Positions 1 to 11,954 are shown, counted from the stretch's first letter. The stretch is DNA of 64,000 nt from Okeania sp. SIO2C9 (GCF_010672455.1 NZ_JAAHGO010000013.1:28938-92937); one strand, 5' to 3'. The notes: generated from the letters alone by a model not told the origin. Numbers and translations: made by a program.

Positions 1-174
1 ATATCATGTCCGGCAGCATCGGTCTTGTATAGCAAAGGTAAGGAAGAAGGAAGAGGGAAGAAGGAAGAGGGAAGAGAGAAGAGGAAGAAAGGCTACCCTC
101 GCAAGAAAAAAACCATTATTTCCTGCAGATATTCACCCTTGGGTTTACACAAACGATATAAACGGACATGATAT
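1..174. mobile_element. MITE, ATATCATGTCCG family
   Basis: Begins ATATCATGTCCGG at base 1 and ends CGGACATGATAT at 163-174, so the ends are inverted repeats. The core holds GGAAGAAGGAAGAG low-complexity repeats. The inner arms (GCATCGGTCTTGTATA on one side, TTTACACAAACGAT on the other) recur in the copies at 8658-8798 and 18072-18248, which marks a sub-family. It interrupts the 3' end of the WD40 reading frame. No transposase inside. Confidence 0.8.
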
Positions 175-824
175 GACCATATCCGATCTGTATATCCTTT
201 ACTTGTATGAAGACACTCGCCACTAGCAACATTCCAGATTTTCACAGTTTGGTCGGGACTAGCACTAAATACTTTTTGACCATCCAGACTGAAAGAAACT
301 GAGATCACCCTAGCAGGATGTTTCTCTAAAGTGTTGAGGCATTTACCAGTAGCAACATCCCATACCTTTACCGTTTGGTCTTCACTACCACTAGCTAAGA
401 TTTGACCATCAGGACTGAAAGCTACTGACCAAATCACACCAGTATGTCCTGTTAAAGTTTTGAGACATTGACCGTTATCAACATCCCATATTTTTAAAGT
501 GGTATCTTCACTACCAGTAGCTAGTTTTTGACCATTGTGATTGAAGGTTACTGATAGAAACCAATGAGGTTTATCCTGAAGAACTTGAAGGCATTTACCA
601 GAATCAAGATTCCATATTCTCATTGTTTGATTTTCGCTAGCACTGGCTAATATTTGACCATTCGGGCTAAAAGTAACTGAACGAATTCTCGCAGTATGAC
701 CCCTTGCCGACATCAAAGTTGGGGAGTCGTTTGGAAGGCGATCGCTTGCCAACTTTAGGAAATGTTTTTTTCCATTCAAAACTTTGTACTGTCCAGTTAA
801 CCAGAATAATTTAGGAAAAGTCAA
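93..824 (-). pseudogene. WD40-repeat protein fragment, 3' end cut by a MITE
   Basis: The frame encodes four WD40 repeats (about residues 42-205), each ending in an IWNL/IWDV/VWDV/IWNV motif with a GH or equivalent start. WD40 repeats form propellers that act as protein-binding platforms; seven blades are usual, so four plus the start of a fifth (GYTDRIWS) is a fragment. The last 30 or so residues (from YHVRL) are encoded by the MITE at 1-174, not by the gene. The only upstream start is TTG at 824, overlapping the stop of the GHL10 gene, with no good Shine-Dalgarno, and the N-terminal 40 residues look like no known domain. I infer the remains of a larger WD40 protein, perhaps an NTPase-WD40 fusion. 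The specific partner or role cannot be told. Confidence 0.7.
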
Positions 825-1852
825 GGAATCATTCGCAATGCTTTAGCCAAAGCATCGTTATTTTCTCTGAGACCTTCATAGAAAAATAACACTTCTCCAT
901 TAATCCCTACAGAACGATTATAGGCGATCGCCTCCAACAAATAATCTACACTAATTCGATAAGAGCCAACTTTTATTAAAATTCCTGGAAACACCTGGCT
1001 TAAATGACTACAAATAAATTGCTGTTTCACTAACTGTTGCACAAGAGATTTGTAACTAGCAAAGTCACGACGGTAAAGTTGAGGGTGAATAATATCGACA
1101 ATTCCTTGATTTATCCAAGTGGGGTAGTCTTGTAAATATTCATTCAAACTCCACTTGTAAAAACTGGGAGCCATTGAAACCAAAAGTTCAGGCTTAATTG
1201 CTTTCACTTCCCGATGTAAACGAGTTAAAAAATTTGTCAAAATATCTGCACGCCATTGCAACCATTTGTGATGTTTATGATTTTTGGGTGGATGACAAGA
1301 AAATTGCTGACGATAACGTTCCACTGTTTTAGCATCGTAGCCACCTTCAGAAGGAAATGCTGGCATTCGGTCGTCTCCCTGGATGCCATCAATGTCATAG
1401 TTTCTCACAACTTCCAAGACTAGATCGATCAGAAAATTTTGCACTTGCTCATCCAAAGCATTCATCCACTCAAAACCATTTTTTACCAATAAATTACCCC
1501 TACAGTCACGAGCTGCCCATTCTGGTTTTTTTGCTAGAAGTAACCCTCCATTTTGTTTGTAAGAACTGACAAACCCGTATTCAAACCAAGGAATAATTTT
1601 AATACCGACTCGCCGTGCTTCTATAATTACTTCTGCTAAGGGATCGCGACCTTTGTATTGGGGGTCTATTTCTCTACCAAAAGTTGTCTGCATCAGTTGA
1701 CTGGGGTAGAGGGTAAATGCTTTATTCCAGACCACAGGAAATACAACATTAAATCCTGTTTCAGCAAGAAAGTCCATTGCCTCAGCGATACTATCTCTAG
1801 AATGGAGGACTTTACTATCAACATTTGTGAGCCAGATACCGCGTAATATCAT
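821..1852 (-). CDS. GHL10 family glycoside hydrolase-like protein
   Basis: 343 residues. The start (RGIWLTNVDSKVL), then NVVFPVVWNKAFTLYPS, GIKIIPWFEYGF, YDIDGIQGDD and DIIHPQLYRRD match the GHL10/DUF187 TIM-barrel family, distant relatives of glycoside hydrolases thought to act on cell-wall or exopolymer sugars. The acidic residues in GIQGDD and the WFEYG segment are where family catalytic residues lie. No signal peptide is visible. The ATG used (1850-1852) lies inside the inverted repeat of the MITE at 1846-2142, so the mobile repeat supplies the start codon and everything upstream. The mature family begins close to this point, so little or no coding sequence is lost, but the native promoter is displaced. 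The gene ends 4 bases into the WD40 frame. Confidence 0.8.
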   Translation of the reverse strand: MILRGIWLTNVDSKVLHSRDSIAEAMDFLAETGFNVVFPVVWNKAFTLYPSQLMQTTFGREIDPQYKGRDPLAEVIIEARRVGIKIIPWFEYGFVSSYKQNGGLLLAKKPEWAARDCRGNLLVKNGFEWMNALDEQVQNFLIDLVLEVVRNYDIDGIQGDDRMPAFPSEGGYDAKTVERYRQQFSCHPPKNHKHHKWLQWRADILTNFLTRLHREVKAIKPELLVSMAPSFYKWSLNEYLQDYPTWINQGIVDIIHPQLYRRDFASYKSLVQQLVKQQFICSHLSQVFPGILIKVGSYRISVDYLLEAIAYNRSVGINGEVLFFYEGLRENNDALAKALRMIP

Positions 1853-2142
1853 GTCCAGTAGTTGAGTGTGGGGAGTAGGGGAGTGGGGGAGTGGGGGAGC
1901 TTACAAGGGTAAGTTTTTAAGATTTGACACGAGGACGCGGAGATTGGATAATTGAGTAATTAATTCAATCTACTCGCTCTATTCATTAAAGAAAACTCCC
2001 GCGTCCGGATAAGAGCGTGGTAAAAAAACTTTATCCTTTTCCTCCTCTTTTTTTCTTGCTTCTTCCTTCTTTCTTCCCTCCTGACTCCTGACTCCTGACT
2101 CCTCCGTTATTTATTTATAACTATTCAACCGGACATGATATT
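1846..2142. mobile_element. MITE, ATATCATGTCCG family
   Basis: Left end ATATCATGTCC at 1846, right end CCGGACATGATAT at 2130-2142. The arm TTATTTATAACTATTCAACC next to the right end is shared with copies at 8337, 16736 and 51164 and marks the second sub-family. The core has GTGGGGGA repeats and three CTCCTGA heptamers. Its left end provides the ATG of the GHL10 gene. Confidence 0.8.
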
Positions 2143-2275
2143 ACTTCTTAATCATTCTTAATGTAAATTCTTATCCATTCATTTTAATCTATAGAAATAG
2201 GCAATAAATTTCTAAATTTCTGTAGGAATTGATACGCCAAATTGTATAATTTAGTATTGGTAAGGAAATTTTAAC

Positions 2276-2995
2276 ATGAGTGTAAACCTAGCAACTCAAT
2301 TGCGTGAAGGAACCAAAAAAGCTCATACAAATGCAGAAAACGTAGGTTTTGTCAAGTGTTTTTTAAAGGGTGTTGTAGAAAAGAACTCCTACCGGAATTT
2401 AGTTAAGAATCTTTACTTTGTTTATTCTGCAATGGAAGAAGAGATGCAACGCCACCAGGAACATCCAATCCTTTCCAAGGTTTATTTTGCCCAACTAAAC
2501 CGTAAACAGAGTCTAGAGAAAGACCTACAGTTTTATTATGGTGCTGGTTGGCGCGATCAGGTTGCTCCTTCTGCTGCGGGTGAAGCTTATGTACAGAGAA
2601 TTAGAGAAATTTCAGAAAAAGAACCAGAATTGTTAGTAGCTCACTCTTATACTCGCTACTTGGGAGATTTGTCTGGTGGTCAAATTCTCAAGAAAATTGC
2701 TCAGAGAGGTATGAATTTAGTTGATGGGGAAGGTACTGCTTTCTATGAGTTCCCAGAAATTTCTGATGAGAAAGCATTCAAGAATATGTATCGTCAGAGG
2801 ATGAATGATTTACCTATCGATCAGGCAACAGCAGATAGAATGGTTGATGAGGCGAATGCAGCTTTTGAAATGAACATGAAAATGTTCAATGAACTAGAAG
2901 GTAATTTAATTAAGGCGATCGGTATCTTGTTGTTCAATACTTTAACTAGAAGACGTAGTTCAGGCAGTACAGAGTTAGCTACTGCTGCTGAATAA
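2276..2995 (+). CDS. ho1: Heme oxygenase (biliverdin-producing)
   Basis: 239 residues, the usual cyanobacterial HO-1 length. It opens heme with ferredoxin electrons and O2 to biliverdin IX-alpha, CO and iron, the first step toward phycobilins, in the cytoplasm. The proximal heme-ligand histidine is His17 in KKAHTNAE; the distal helix carries GDLSGGQ (about 147-153), whose flexible glycines sit over the heme. AAGGAA lies 8 bases before the ATG. The gene stands alone between a MITE (ends 2142) and a repeat-rich spacer, so it is probably its own transcription unit. Nothing looks broken. The O2-independent paralog type (HO-2) cannot be wholly excluded, but length and motifs fit the main housekeeping enzyme (also called pbsA). 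Confidence 0.95.
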   Translation: MSVNLATQLREGTKKAHTNAENVGFVKCFLKGVVEKNSYRNLVKNLYFVYSAMEEEMQRHQEHPILSKVYFAQLNRKQSLEKDLQFYYGAGWRDQVAPSAAGEAYVQRIREISEKEPELLVAHSYTRYLGDLSGGQILKKIAQRGMNLVDGEGTAFYEFPEISDEKAFKNMYRQRMNDLPIDQATADRMVDEANAAFEMNMKMFNELEGNLIKAIGILLFNTLTRRRSSGSTELATAAE

Positions 2996-3139
2996 TAACG
3001 GTTGATTGGTTAATATTTCTATCTTAAGTAGAAAGAATACTTTTAAGTTATCTTTATAAATCCTGGGGGTTTGATGGCTGTCAAGCAGTCACCAAGTATC
3101 CAGGATTTTGCTTTTGAAGAGGAGCATGGAAAGGAATCT

Positions 3140-3253
3140 CATATAGAATCCGGTTATATAGTATATGTTGATAATTCTATAATTACTTCAATATTTAATC
3201 GGACCCACTCCCCTACTCCCAACTATACAATAACTATTCAACCGGATTCTATA
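3140..3253. mobile_element. Small inverted-repeat element (ATATAGAATCCGG ends)
   Basis: A perfect 13-base terminal inverted repeat, ATATAGAATCCGG at 3140 and its complement ending at 3253, encloses about 90 bases. The inner arm ATAACTATTCAA next to the right end is the same as in the ATATCATGTCCG elements, so this is a sequence variant of that family. Confidence 0.7.
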
Positions 3254-3310
3254 TCAGACTAAATCCGTTGGCTTCGGAGTAATATAATTCTGTTGATCGT
3301 CATACAATGT

Positions 3311-3338
3311 GTAAGGGCGAATGGCCATTCGCCCCTAC
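3311..3338. repeat. Palindromic dispersed repeat
   Basis: GGGCGAATGGCCATTCGCCC is a perfect 20-base palindrome inside a 28-base near-palindrome. Sequences of this type are widespread intergenic repeats in cyanobacteria. A related GCGGGCATCTTGCCCGC hairpin is at about 40245. Confidence 0.6.
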
Positions 3339-3507
3339 AGTTATTTCAATACTGAATAACACCGATGCTACCGGATTTGATATCAGACTAAATCTGGTTT
3401 AGTTAGTATCTGGAGTTTAGACTAAATTTTGGAATCTTCAAATAATCTACCCAGAAGCAATGAAGACTTGGAACTCACTACCCTTGGGTAATATCAGGGA
3501 CGCAAAT

Positions 3508-3812
3508 GTGCGATTCGTTTAACCTAAAATAGGCTGAAAAGTCTATGGGACGGTTAGTGTGGCTCCTAAAGCTACAACAACTGATTATATATGAGGTGCA
3601 ACTCCTCCCTCCAAGTGCAGGAGTGAAAGCATGACCCCTGTCAGTTAGACCAGTAGCCTAAATGATCAAGCGGGGACAAAAGGCAGACTACTGATAGTCG
3701 AATTTGGTAACTGTCGAGGAAGAGTCCATGTGTAGCGAAAGCAAAGATATGTTTGAACCACGGCTTTGTTGCATGAAAGTTGTAATTGCAACACTTCCCG
3801 CTAGAGGCATGA
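3508..3812 (+). other. Probable group II intron remnant, no reverse transcriptase
   Basis: GTGCGATTCG at 3508 resembles the GUGYG 5' end of group II introns. The following 220 bases (TATGGGACGGTTAGTG, GAGGTGCAACTCCTCCC, CAGGAGTGAAAGCATGACCC, GGTAACTGTCGAGGAAGAG) are GC-richer and more structured than the surroundings, as in intron domain I. TTGCATGAAAGTTGTAA near 3770-3786 could be a degenerate domain V stem with a GAAA-type loop. No reverse transcriptase frame remains. The class is recalled from memory, not aligned; it could instead be some other structured RNA. Confidence 0.45.
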
Positions 3813-4406
3813 ACTTAAAATTCCACTTTGTAACTTTCAGGCTTGCAATTTTGTATCATGGCATTGAGCATAGCACACTGTATGAATAACTCTACTGCTT
3901 GATTGTCTAATTTTCGTCTTAGCAACTTGCCACCAAATATCAGTTTCAATCTAAACATAGTAGTTTTCCCACGGAATGCTTCGCCAACAAGGAAATTGGA
4001 AATTTTTGCCTAGAAGAAGCTTATCTCATTCTATTTTATACCTATATCTACAATTTTTTCCCTTTTTTTCTTTTTCCCTCTTCCTTACCTTTACTATTCT
4101 GGCATTACTTGATCAAATTGGTAGTTAAGATGACAGACAAGGACAAAAATCAAGGAAAGAAGAGTTTTTAGCTGATATGATGTCCGGCAAATTAATGAGA
4201 AGAAAAGCTTTCTTCTTGATTTTTTCTTTCCTGGCAATACCCTTTTTCCTGTCTTTATATTAGGTCTTTCAACTAACATAATATAAATGATGTGCCATAT
4301 TATAAATCTGAAAAATTACATTTTTTAGACTTATGAAGTTAGTTTGCGATAATGGTTGTAGGAGTTAAACTAGTAATGTAAGGGAAAAATTAGGAGGGTT
4401 GTTAAT

Positions 4407-5108
4407 ATGGCATCTCATAAAATTCTTGTAGTTGATGATGACCAGGCAATCAGAATTTTAGTTCATCGTTTTTTAACGAAGCAAGAATATCAAGTAGAGT
4501 CCGCAGAAGATGGTAAAACAGCTTTAATTTTATTTAAAGAATTTCAACCAGACTTAGTTGTTTTAGATATAAATCTACCAGATACTAATGGTTTTCAGCT
4601 TTGTCAGGAAATGCAGAGTTATAATGATGTATTGGTACTGATGTTGAGCAGTCTATGTGATGAAGCAGCTAAAGTCCTAGCTTTTCAGTTAGGTGCTGAT
4701 GATTATCTCACAAAACCATTTAGTTTAGTAGAACTGAATGCTCGTATTAGAGCAATATTGAAACGTCAAAGGTTACTTTCTCCGAGAAAATCAGAACGGC
4801 TTGTATTTGGGGATTTAGTAATAAATAGTCTTGAAAAAGAAGTAAAATTTCAGCATAAAATTGTTTCTCTAACTAACCTACAATTTAATTTATTATTTTG
4901 TATGGCTAATCAACCAGGATATGTTTGGACTCGCTCTGAATTGTGCGATAAAGTATTTAAGGGTGAAGATGGTGATTGGTTTGGCAGCGTAAAAGTTTGT
5001 GATGTGCATATTAGTCAGATTCGCAAAAAAATCAAAAATTGTGGTTGTGATTTTGAGTATATAAAAACTATTATTAAAGTTGGCTATAAGTTTGAAGCGC
5101 CAGTATAA
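4407..5108 (+). CDS. OmpR/PhoB-family response regulator
   Basis: 233 residues: receiver domain (about 5-120) with the acidic pair D10-D11, phospho-acceptor D54 in VVLDINLPD, S81/S82 as the switch residue position and K103 in the LTKPF motif; then a winged-helix DNA-binding domain (about 138-230) with the GYVWTRSELCDKVF and VCDVHISQIRKKI segments. It should bind promoter DNA after phosphorylation by a histidine kinase. AGGAGG lies 11 bases before the ATG. No kinase gene is adjacent, so it is an orphan here and its partner cannot be told. Both domains look complete. The residues do not let me assign it to RpaA, RpaB or NblR. Confidence 0.9.
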   Translation: MASHKILVVDDDQAIRILVHRFLTKQEYQVESAEDGKTALILFKEFQPDLVVLDINLPDTNGFQLCQEMQSYNDVLVLMLSSLCDEAAKVLAFQLGADDYLTKPFSLVELNARIRAILKRQRLLSPRKSERLVFGDLVINSLEKEVKFQHKIVSLTNLQFNLLFCMANQPGYVWTRSELCDKVFKGEDGDWFGSVKVCDVHISQIRKKIKNCGCDFEYIKTIIKVGYKFEAPV

Positions 5109-5397
5109 AGATGATTTTATACAGGAGTAACTAAATTCTTTCTATTCTGCTCTCTTGCTAATATTCCATATCATAATTCTTAATGATTTTCATTAAACAG
5201 GACTTTAATTATAATTAAGTTGTTTTGCATTTAAACCATATATCCAAATTTTTGTCAAACGAAATAGGGAACAGCGGTACGACCCCGCGGGGTGCGATAG
5301 ACCCAAGCAGTTGGAACCCCGCGAGGTCTCCTCGTAATGGGAATGCGGACTCCTGTGAGGGAATATAAAATCTATAATGATTCTTAGCTTACCTAGC
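5109..5397. other. Spacer between convergent genes with a GC-rich repeat patch
   Basis: AT-rich except for 5275-5355 (ACCCCGCGGGGTGCGATAG, GAACCCCGCGAGGTCTCC), which is locally GC-rich and resembles the GCGAGGTCTCCTCGCC block found in element C copies (42822-43004, 48018-48164). CCCCGCGGGG is a perfect palindrome. I see no clear intrinsic terminator. Confidence 0.4.
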
Positions 5398-7485
<2,088 letters not shown>

Positions 7486-7543
7486 TTAGACCCAATATTT
7501 TGATCGTATTCTCAATACCAATATTTATTTGATTTTTTTTTGT

Positions 7544-7628
7544 TATAGCAGAAGGAAAAAGGAAAAATCTTACGTTGTCTGAGTTTTAAGCTTTTGATAT
7601 GTCCGCGCCCTTTCCTTTGACTGCTATA
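7544..7628. mobile_element. Small MITE, TATAGCAG ends
   Basis: TATAGCAGAAGGAAA at the left and TTTCCTTTGACTGCTATA at the right form inverted ends around about 55 bases. Most of the same unit (CTGAGTTTTAAG, TATGTCCGC, CCCTTTCCTT, ACTGCTATA) recurs at 17845-17911, so it is a dispersed element. Confidence 0.65.
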
Positions 7629-8315
7629 TACCAAGAGGAATAAACGAGTGCGTAGAAGTGTTGCGGAAGTTCTCCCCCTACAATTAGTTCAAAAATTGAT
7701 GTATAGTATTAATCCACAAGAAATGGTTTTACTCCTGAAAATCAAATAAGTAGAAGAACTTATATTGAGTTAAAAATTTATTAGATAGGCCACAGTTGGC
7801 AAAGTATTATCCTACTACCTGCTCCCTACTTCCTAAACCAAAATAATTTTGTAGTCTACTTAAATAGAAAAGCGCTGTAATTGCAGTCTTGAGATGATTA
7901 ACTCTGCTAAAAATTAGTGATTTTCATTTATCTGACTTTTTAAATGTTGGTCTACAAAAAAAATTACTTTTTTTGTTATACAATTTATGCATTAAATTGT
8001 ACTTTAAAAAATATAATAAAGTCAGTTTAATAAAGTATCAGCAACAATTATTAAGTGCATTATTACAAATAAATAGTATTATAAATAAACTAACATCGCC
8101 AATATTTATCTAATCTTATGAGATGATTTTATTGTACTTCAAAATAAAGTTATTTGTATTTAGGAAATAGTTTCTTAGTCTGTTTTAATTCTACTGATTG
8201 GAAATGAGCGTCTAGTTTACTGTAAATTCAACCTATATATAGGACATTAAATGAATAAGCAAAGGTAAATTTGAGCAAAAAAAAAGGTCTCAACTTTCCC
8301 CTTTTAAGCTATCCA

Positions 8316-8658
8316 TTACCGAAAAATTAAGGTATAATATCATGTCCGGATAATTAGTTATAAAAAAACTTTCTCCTTCAACTCCAGTTCTTCTTCTTTC
8401 TTCCCTCTTTCCTCCTGAGGACTGACTCGGTCCTCCTGAGGACTCCGTAGTTATTTATTTATCACTGTTCAACCGGACATGATATAAAGCCTCTAAATTC
8501 ATGGAGAAAAAAGCGGTCGTTAGCGGAGCTTCCCGTAGGGTGGGATGGCGATCTTCGGAGCGGCTCTGATAAGAGCGGGTCTCCTCGCCATATCCAATCG
8601 ACCAAGAGAAGAAAAAAATTCTTTTTAACCAAATCCTCTCCTTGAAAAGAAGAGGTAA
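8316..8658. mobile_element. Element C copy interrupted by another MITE
   Basis: Starts TTACCGAAAAATTAAGG and ends GAAGAGGTAAT, the two ends shared by the other element C copies (28888-28985, 42822-43004, 48018-48164). It contains the family block AAGCGGTCG...GGCGAT...CCATATCCAATCGA. The ATATCATGTCCG element at 8337-8485 sits inside it, splitting left arm from the rest. Confidence 0.65.
8337..8485. mobile_element. MITE, ATATCATGTCCG family, nested
   Basis: ATATCATGTCCGG to CCGGACATGATAT with 13-base perfect inverted ends; right arm TTATTTATCACTGTTCAACC as in the 1846-2142 copy; core with CTCCTGAGGA repeats. It lies inside element C, so it arrived later. Confidence 0.8.
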
Positions 8659-8798
8659 TATCATGTCCGTTGGTATCTTTTGTGTAAAAGTTGGCGTGGA
8701 TATTTGCAGGAAATTTAAGTTTTTTTCTTGCCTGTTGCCTGTTGCCTGTTGCCTGTTGCCTATTTACTATACAAGACCGATGCTACCGGACATGATAT
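8658..8798. mobile_element. MITE, ATATCATGTCCG family, at the edge of element C
   Basis: Same sub-family as copies 1-174 and 18072-18248 (left arm ending TTTTGTGTAAAA, right arm ACAAGACCGATGCTA). The core is CCTGTTG heptamers repeated about four times. It abuts the right end of element C (GAAGAGGTAAT). Confidence 0.8.
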
Positions 8799-9335
8799 AA
8801 TTCTAAATTGGCGCATTCTAAATTCGCGCATTCTTGAACCACATCTTTCTTAACATAAAACTTGACAAAATAGACAAGTTATATTTAAGTCTTTTAGAGG
8901 CTTCTTCCGGAGAAAAGTGTATTGAAAAATACATTTTTTTGAGAACTGTAGACAAGATTTTTACTCCCCACACTCCCCATAAAGTTTTCAGGAGTTCCGT
9001 ATCAGGGATAGCCTTTTAAGAGGGGATAAAAAAAGAAAATTATGCATCTTCTAGCTTCCCTATTGCAGCAGTTACTGTTAACTGTTAACTGATAACTGAA
9101 TTGATATCTGGTTCTATTTAACCAATCTAATCATTGACCTAAAGCTTAATTCCAATGTCTTTTCAAAAGTTATAAATAAATTATATATTGTGGTTATTTA
9201 TTAAATCTTAGATTGGATTCCATACCAGTGACTTATCATCGCGCAAACTAACTCAAATCACATCTGATTTGAATTACATAAATTAATTATATTGATTGAT
9301 AGTTTTTTTTGTGAAAATCATGACATTTTTTCTAG

Positions 9336-10292
9336 TCATAAATTCAAGCCTAAAAATTCACTAAATTTCTTTTTATTCACTGGTGTTGTGTTGGGAATAT
9401 CTCCATTCGTGTAACTTTTATTCTTGGCATCTAGTAATTTTGTACCATTAGTTTTTTCCTTTGGTTCATGTTCTACCTGAAACACATTTGCATAGAGATT
9501 AGCAATAATTTGTTTGCCACTTTGAGTCAATTCTAAATAATTAATAGCTGCCGGAATATAAGGATAAACCCCATCCCAATAAAATTTGGCATAGCTACGT
9601 CTTAGATCCCCTGGAGATTTATAACCCAAAACTTTATTAGTGCCAACCTCTTCAAATTCATAGAATAAAGCACTAATTTTCAGCAAATAATTAGGGTCAC
9701 TTAATTGACCAATTAAATCTGCTGCTCTCGATAATCCAGAAAAATTATTTCTATCTTGATGAGTTTCTGCTTTAGGAACAGGAAAACGGGTTAGTTCAAT
9801 ATTACGTTTAATTTGATCGGCGTCAATTAGTCGATGACCACCAAAGCGTTCATCTATTACTAATTTACCTCGATCCACATGATAAGGAGTAAGACTAGCT
9901 GAAGTAGCACCGTCTCCCAAAGAAACCATTCCATCATTGATTCCTGTAGCATATAAACTTAATAATTCTTGGTCCTCTCGGCAAACTCCCTTAACATAAC
10001 CAATATCGTGGCACAATAATGAAATAATATAGTGTAACCAATCTTCGGGAGATACCCCACCTTCACGAATGTGCTTACCCCGCAAAATTTCTTGCCCGAC
10101 AAGAGTAACTAACATTGTATGTTCAACGTTGTGATATAAAGCATCACAGTTAGCAATATTTTCCAGAGCCATATTTCCTGCCCAGGCAATAATTTCTGGA
10201 TAGTTTGGCTTAAAACCACCATAAGTACGATGGTAGCCTGCTTGTAACTCTTTTACGAAAGCATTTATTAATATTTCCGTTGCATTTAACAT
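9336..10292 (-). CDS. HD-domain metalloprotein (probable phosphohydrolase)
   Basis: About 318 residues from ATG at 10292 (a GTG 15 bases earlier is possible). HD-superfamily metal ligands are visible: H54 and H58 in YHNVEHT and the H95-D96 pair in LLCHDIGYVKG; a later GGHRLIDADQIKRNIELTRFP segment is typical of the cyanobacterial family I recall as the Npun_R2479 type. HD enzymes hydrolyse phosphate esters or nucleotides with divalent metals; the substrate here is unknown. The C-terminal 60 residues are polar and low-complexity. It stands alone, flanked by long spacers. No defect seen. Confidence 0.8.
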   Translation of the reverse strand: MLNATEILINAFVKELQAGYHRTYGGFKPNYPEIIAWAGNMALENIANCDALYHNVEHTMLVTLVGQEILRGKHIREGGVSPEDWLHYIISLLCHDIGYVKGVCREDQELLSLYATGINDGMVSLGDGATSASLTPYHVDRGKLVIDERFGGHRLIDADQIKRNIELTRFPVPKAETHQDRNNFSGLSRAADLIGQLSDPNYLLKISALFYEFEEVGTNKVLGYKSPGDLRRSYAKFYWDGVYPYIPAAINYLELTQSGKQIIANLYANVFQVEHEPKEKTNGTKLLDAKNKSYTNGDIPNTTPVNKKKFSEFLGLNL

Positions 10293-10896
<604 letters not shown>

Positions 10897-10965
10897 TGAC
10901 ATCCTCCCGACGCTGCTCTATGAGACAGCGCGGGATTCCCTGGCATCACTGTTAGGGGCTTTCTG
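10897..10965 (-). ncRNA. IS200/IS605 right end, possible omega RNA
   Basis: Read on the minus strand, GGGAATCCCGCGCTGTCTC...GCAGCGTCGGGAGGATGTCA is the typical structured right end following IS1341/IS891-type tnpB genes. In TnpB systems this 3' region is processed into the guide (omega) RNA. The adjoining tnpB is dead, so function is doubtful. Confidence 0.45.
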
Positions 10966-11316
10966 TTTCAATGCACCCGCCTTCCGAGATTTACTCTCAG
11001 AAGGTCTTACGGTCGCTCCACAGACTGACACTGCTCCTCCCGCAGCCTTCTTGGTGGGCGTTCCCTCGCGTCTGACGCCGACGCGGGTTCCCATCCGCAA
11101 AATATTTATTGAAGCGTTTATGTCCCTGTCATGGTGAGCTGCACACTATGGGCAATCCCACTCTCTAATACTTAAAGATAATTTTTCTACTATATGTCCA
11201 CAATTAGAGCAACGCTTAGAACTGGGGAAATATCTGTCAATTTTAATTAATTGACTCCCGTACCATTCAGCCTTGTATTCTAATTGTCTGACTAACTCGG
11301 ACCAATTAGCATCACT

Positions 11317-11360
11317 ACCCACCCCTCTTGCTCCCCTCCCGGGAAGGGATGGGGGTGGGT
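11317..11360. repeat. REP-like palindrome inserted in tnpB
   Basis: ACCCACCCC...CTCCCCTCCCGGGAAGGG...GGGGTGGGT is a 44-base imperfect palindrome. Similar CCCACCC..CCCCTCC..GGAGGGG units lie at 16305-16335, 16390-16425, 41511-41541 and 62911-62938. Here it adds codons in frame to the tnpB relic. Confidence 0.65.
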
Positions 11361-11930
11361 TATGATTCTTGACCATATTTTTGAGTGCCAAATCCTCCAC
11401 TACCACAGTTTGATTTTCTCTGATTAGTTGGGTTGTCAGTTTGTGAGTATAGTCAAGTCTTGAATCTTTAATTTTTGCCTGTACCCTAGCTACTTTAAGC
11501 CTAGCTTTTTGATAGTTATTTGATCCAAAGGTTTTCCTAGATAGAGACTTTTGGGCTAATCTTAGTTTTTTGTGCAACTTATGCGAATTCTTAGGGTTAG
11601 CTACTTTTCCCCCATCATTTGTAGTTATTAGGCTGGTGATTCCTAAGTCAATACCAACTTGTTTTTTTACTGGTGCAAAGCTTAAATCTCTCTTGTCATT
11701 AACTCTTAAAGATACAGACCATCTACCAGAGGGTTCAAGCTTCACTGTAATCGTACTTGGTACAAAGTTTTGCGGTAGTTGCCTACTCCATCTGATAGGT
11801 AATGCTTCAGCACACTTAGCCAAATATATTTGACCATCTTTCCACTTAAATGCGGACTTTGTAAATTCTGCACTACCACCATTACGCTTTTTTTTAAAGT
11901 TTGGGTATTTAGCCCGCCCACTAAAAAAGT

Positions 11931-11954
11931 TAGTGTTTGCGCAGCATCTCCGTT
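11931..11954. repeat. Short dispersed repeat inserted in tnpB
   Basis: On the minus strand AACGGAGATGCTGCGCAAAC interrupts the codons between AFSN and FSGRAKYP. The same string is at 25438-25459 (ACGGAGATGCTGCGCAAACA), with relatives at 48203-48220 and 57712-57734. It resembles the very small mobile repeats described from Nostoc-type cyanobacteria. Confidence 0.6.

Larger units (their letters stand above)
2996..4406. other. 1.4 kb spacer with repeats and an intron remnant
   Basis: No convincing protein gene. It holds a small inverted-repeat element (3140-3253), a palindrome (3311-3338), a half-element ending CCGGATTTGATATC (3372-3385), a probable group II intron remnant (3508-3812) and about 500 bases of AT-rich sequence with a GATATGATGTCCGG element-end-like string near 4177. 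The 120 bases before 4407 presumably hold the response regulator promoter. Confidence 0.6.

Noticed and set aside
7634-7747. 36-codon open stretch NKRVRRSVAEVLPLQLVQKL after a MITE
   Set aside because: It has a slightly protein-like composition but no start, no neighbours and no family; could be chance.
8455-8664. 69-codon minus-strand frame
   Set aside because: It spans the junction of two mobile repeats (8337-8485 and element C); no protein-like sequence outside them.
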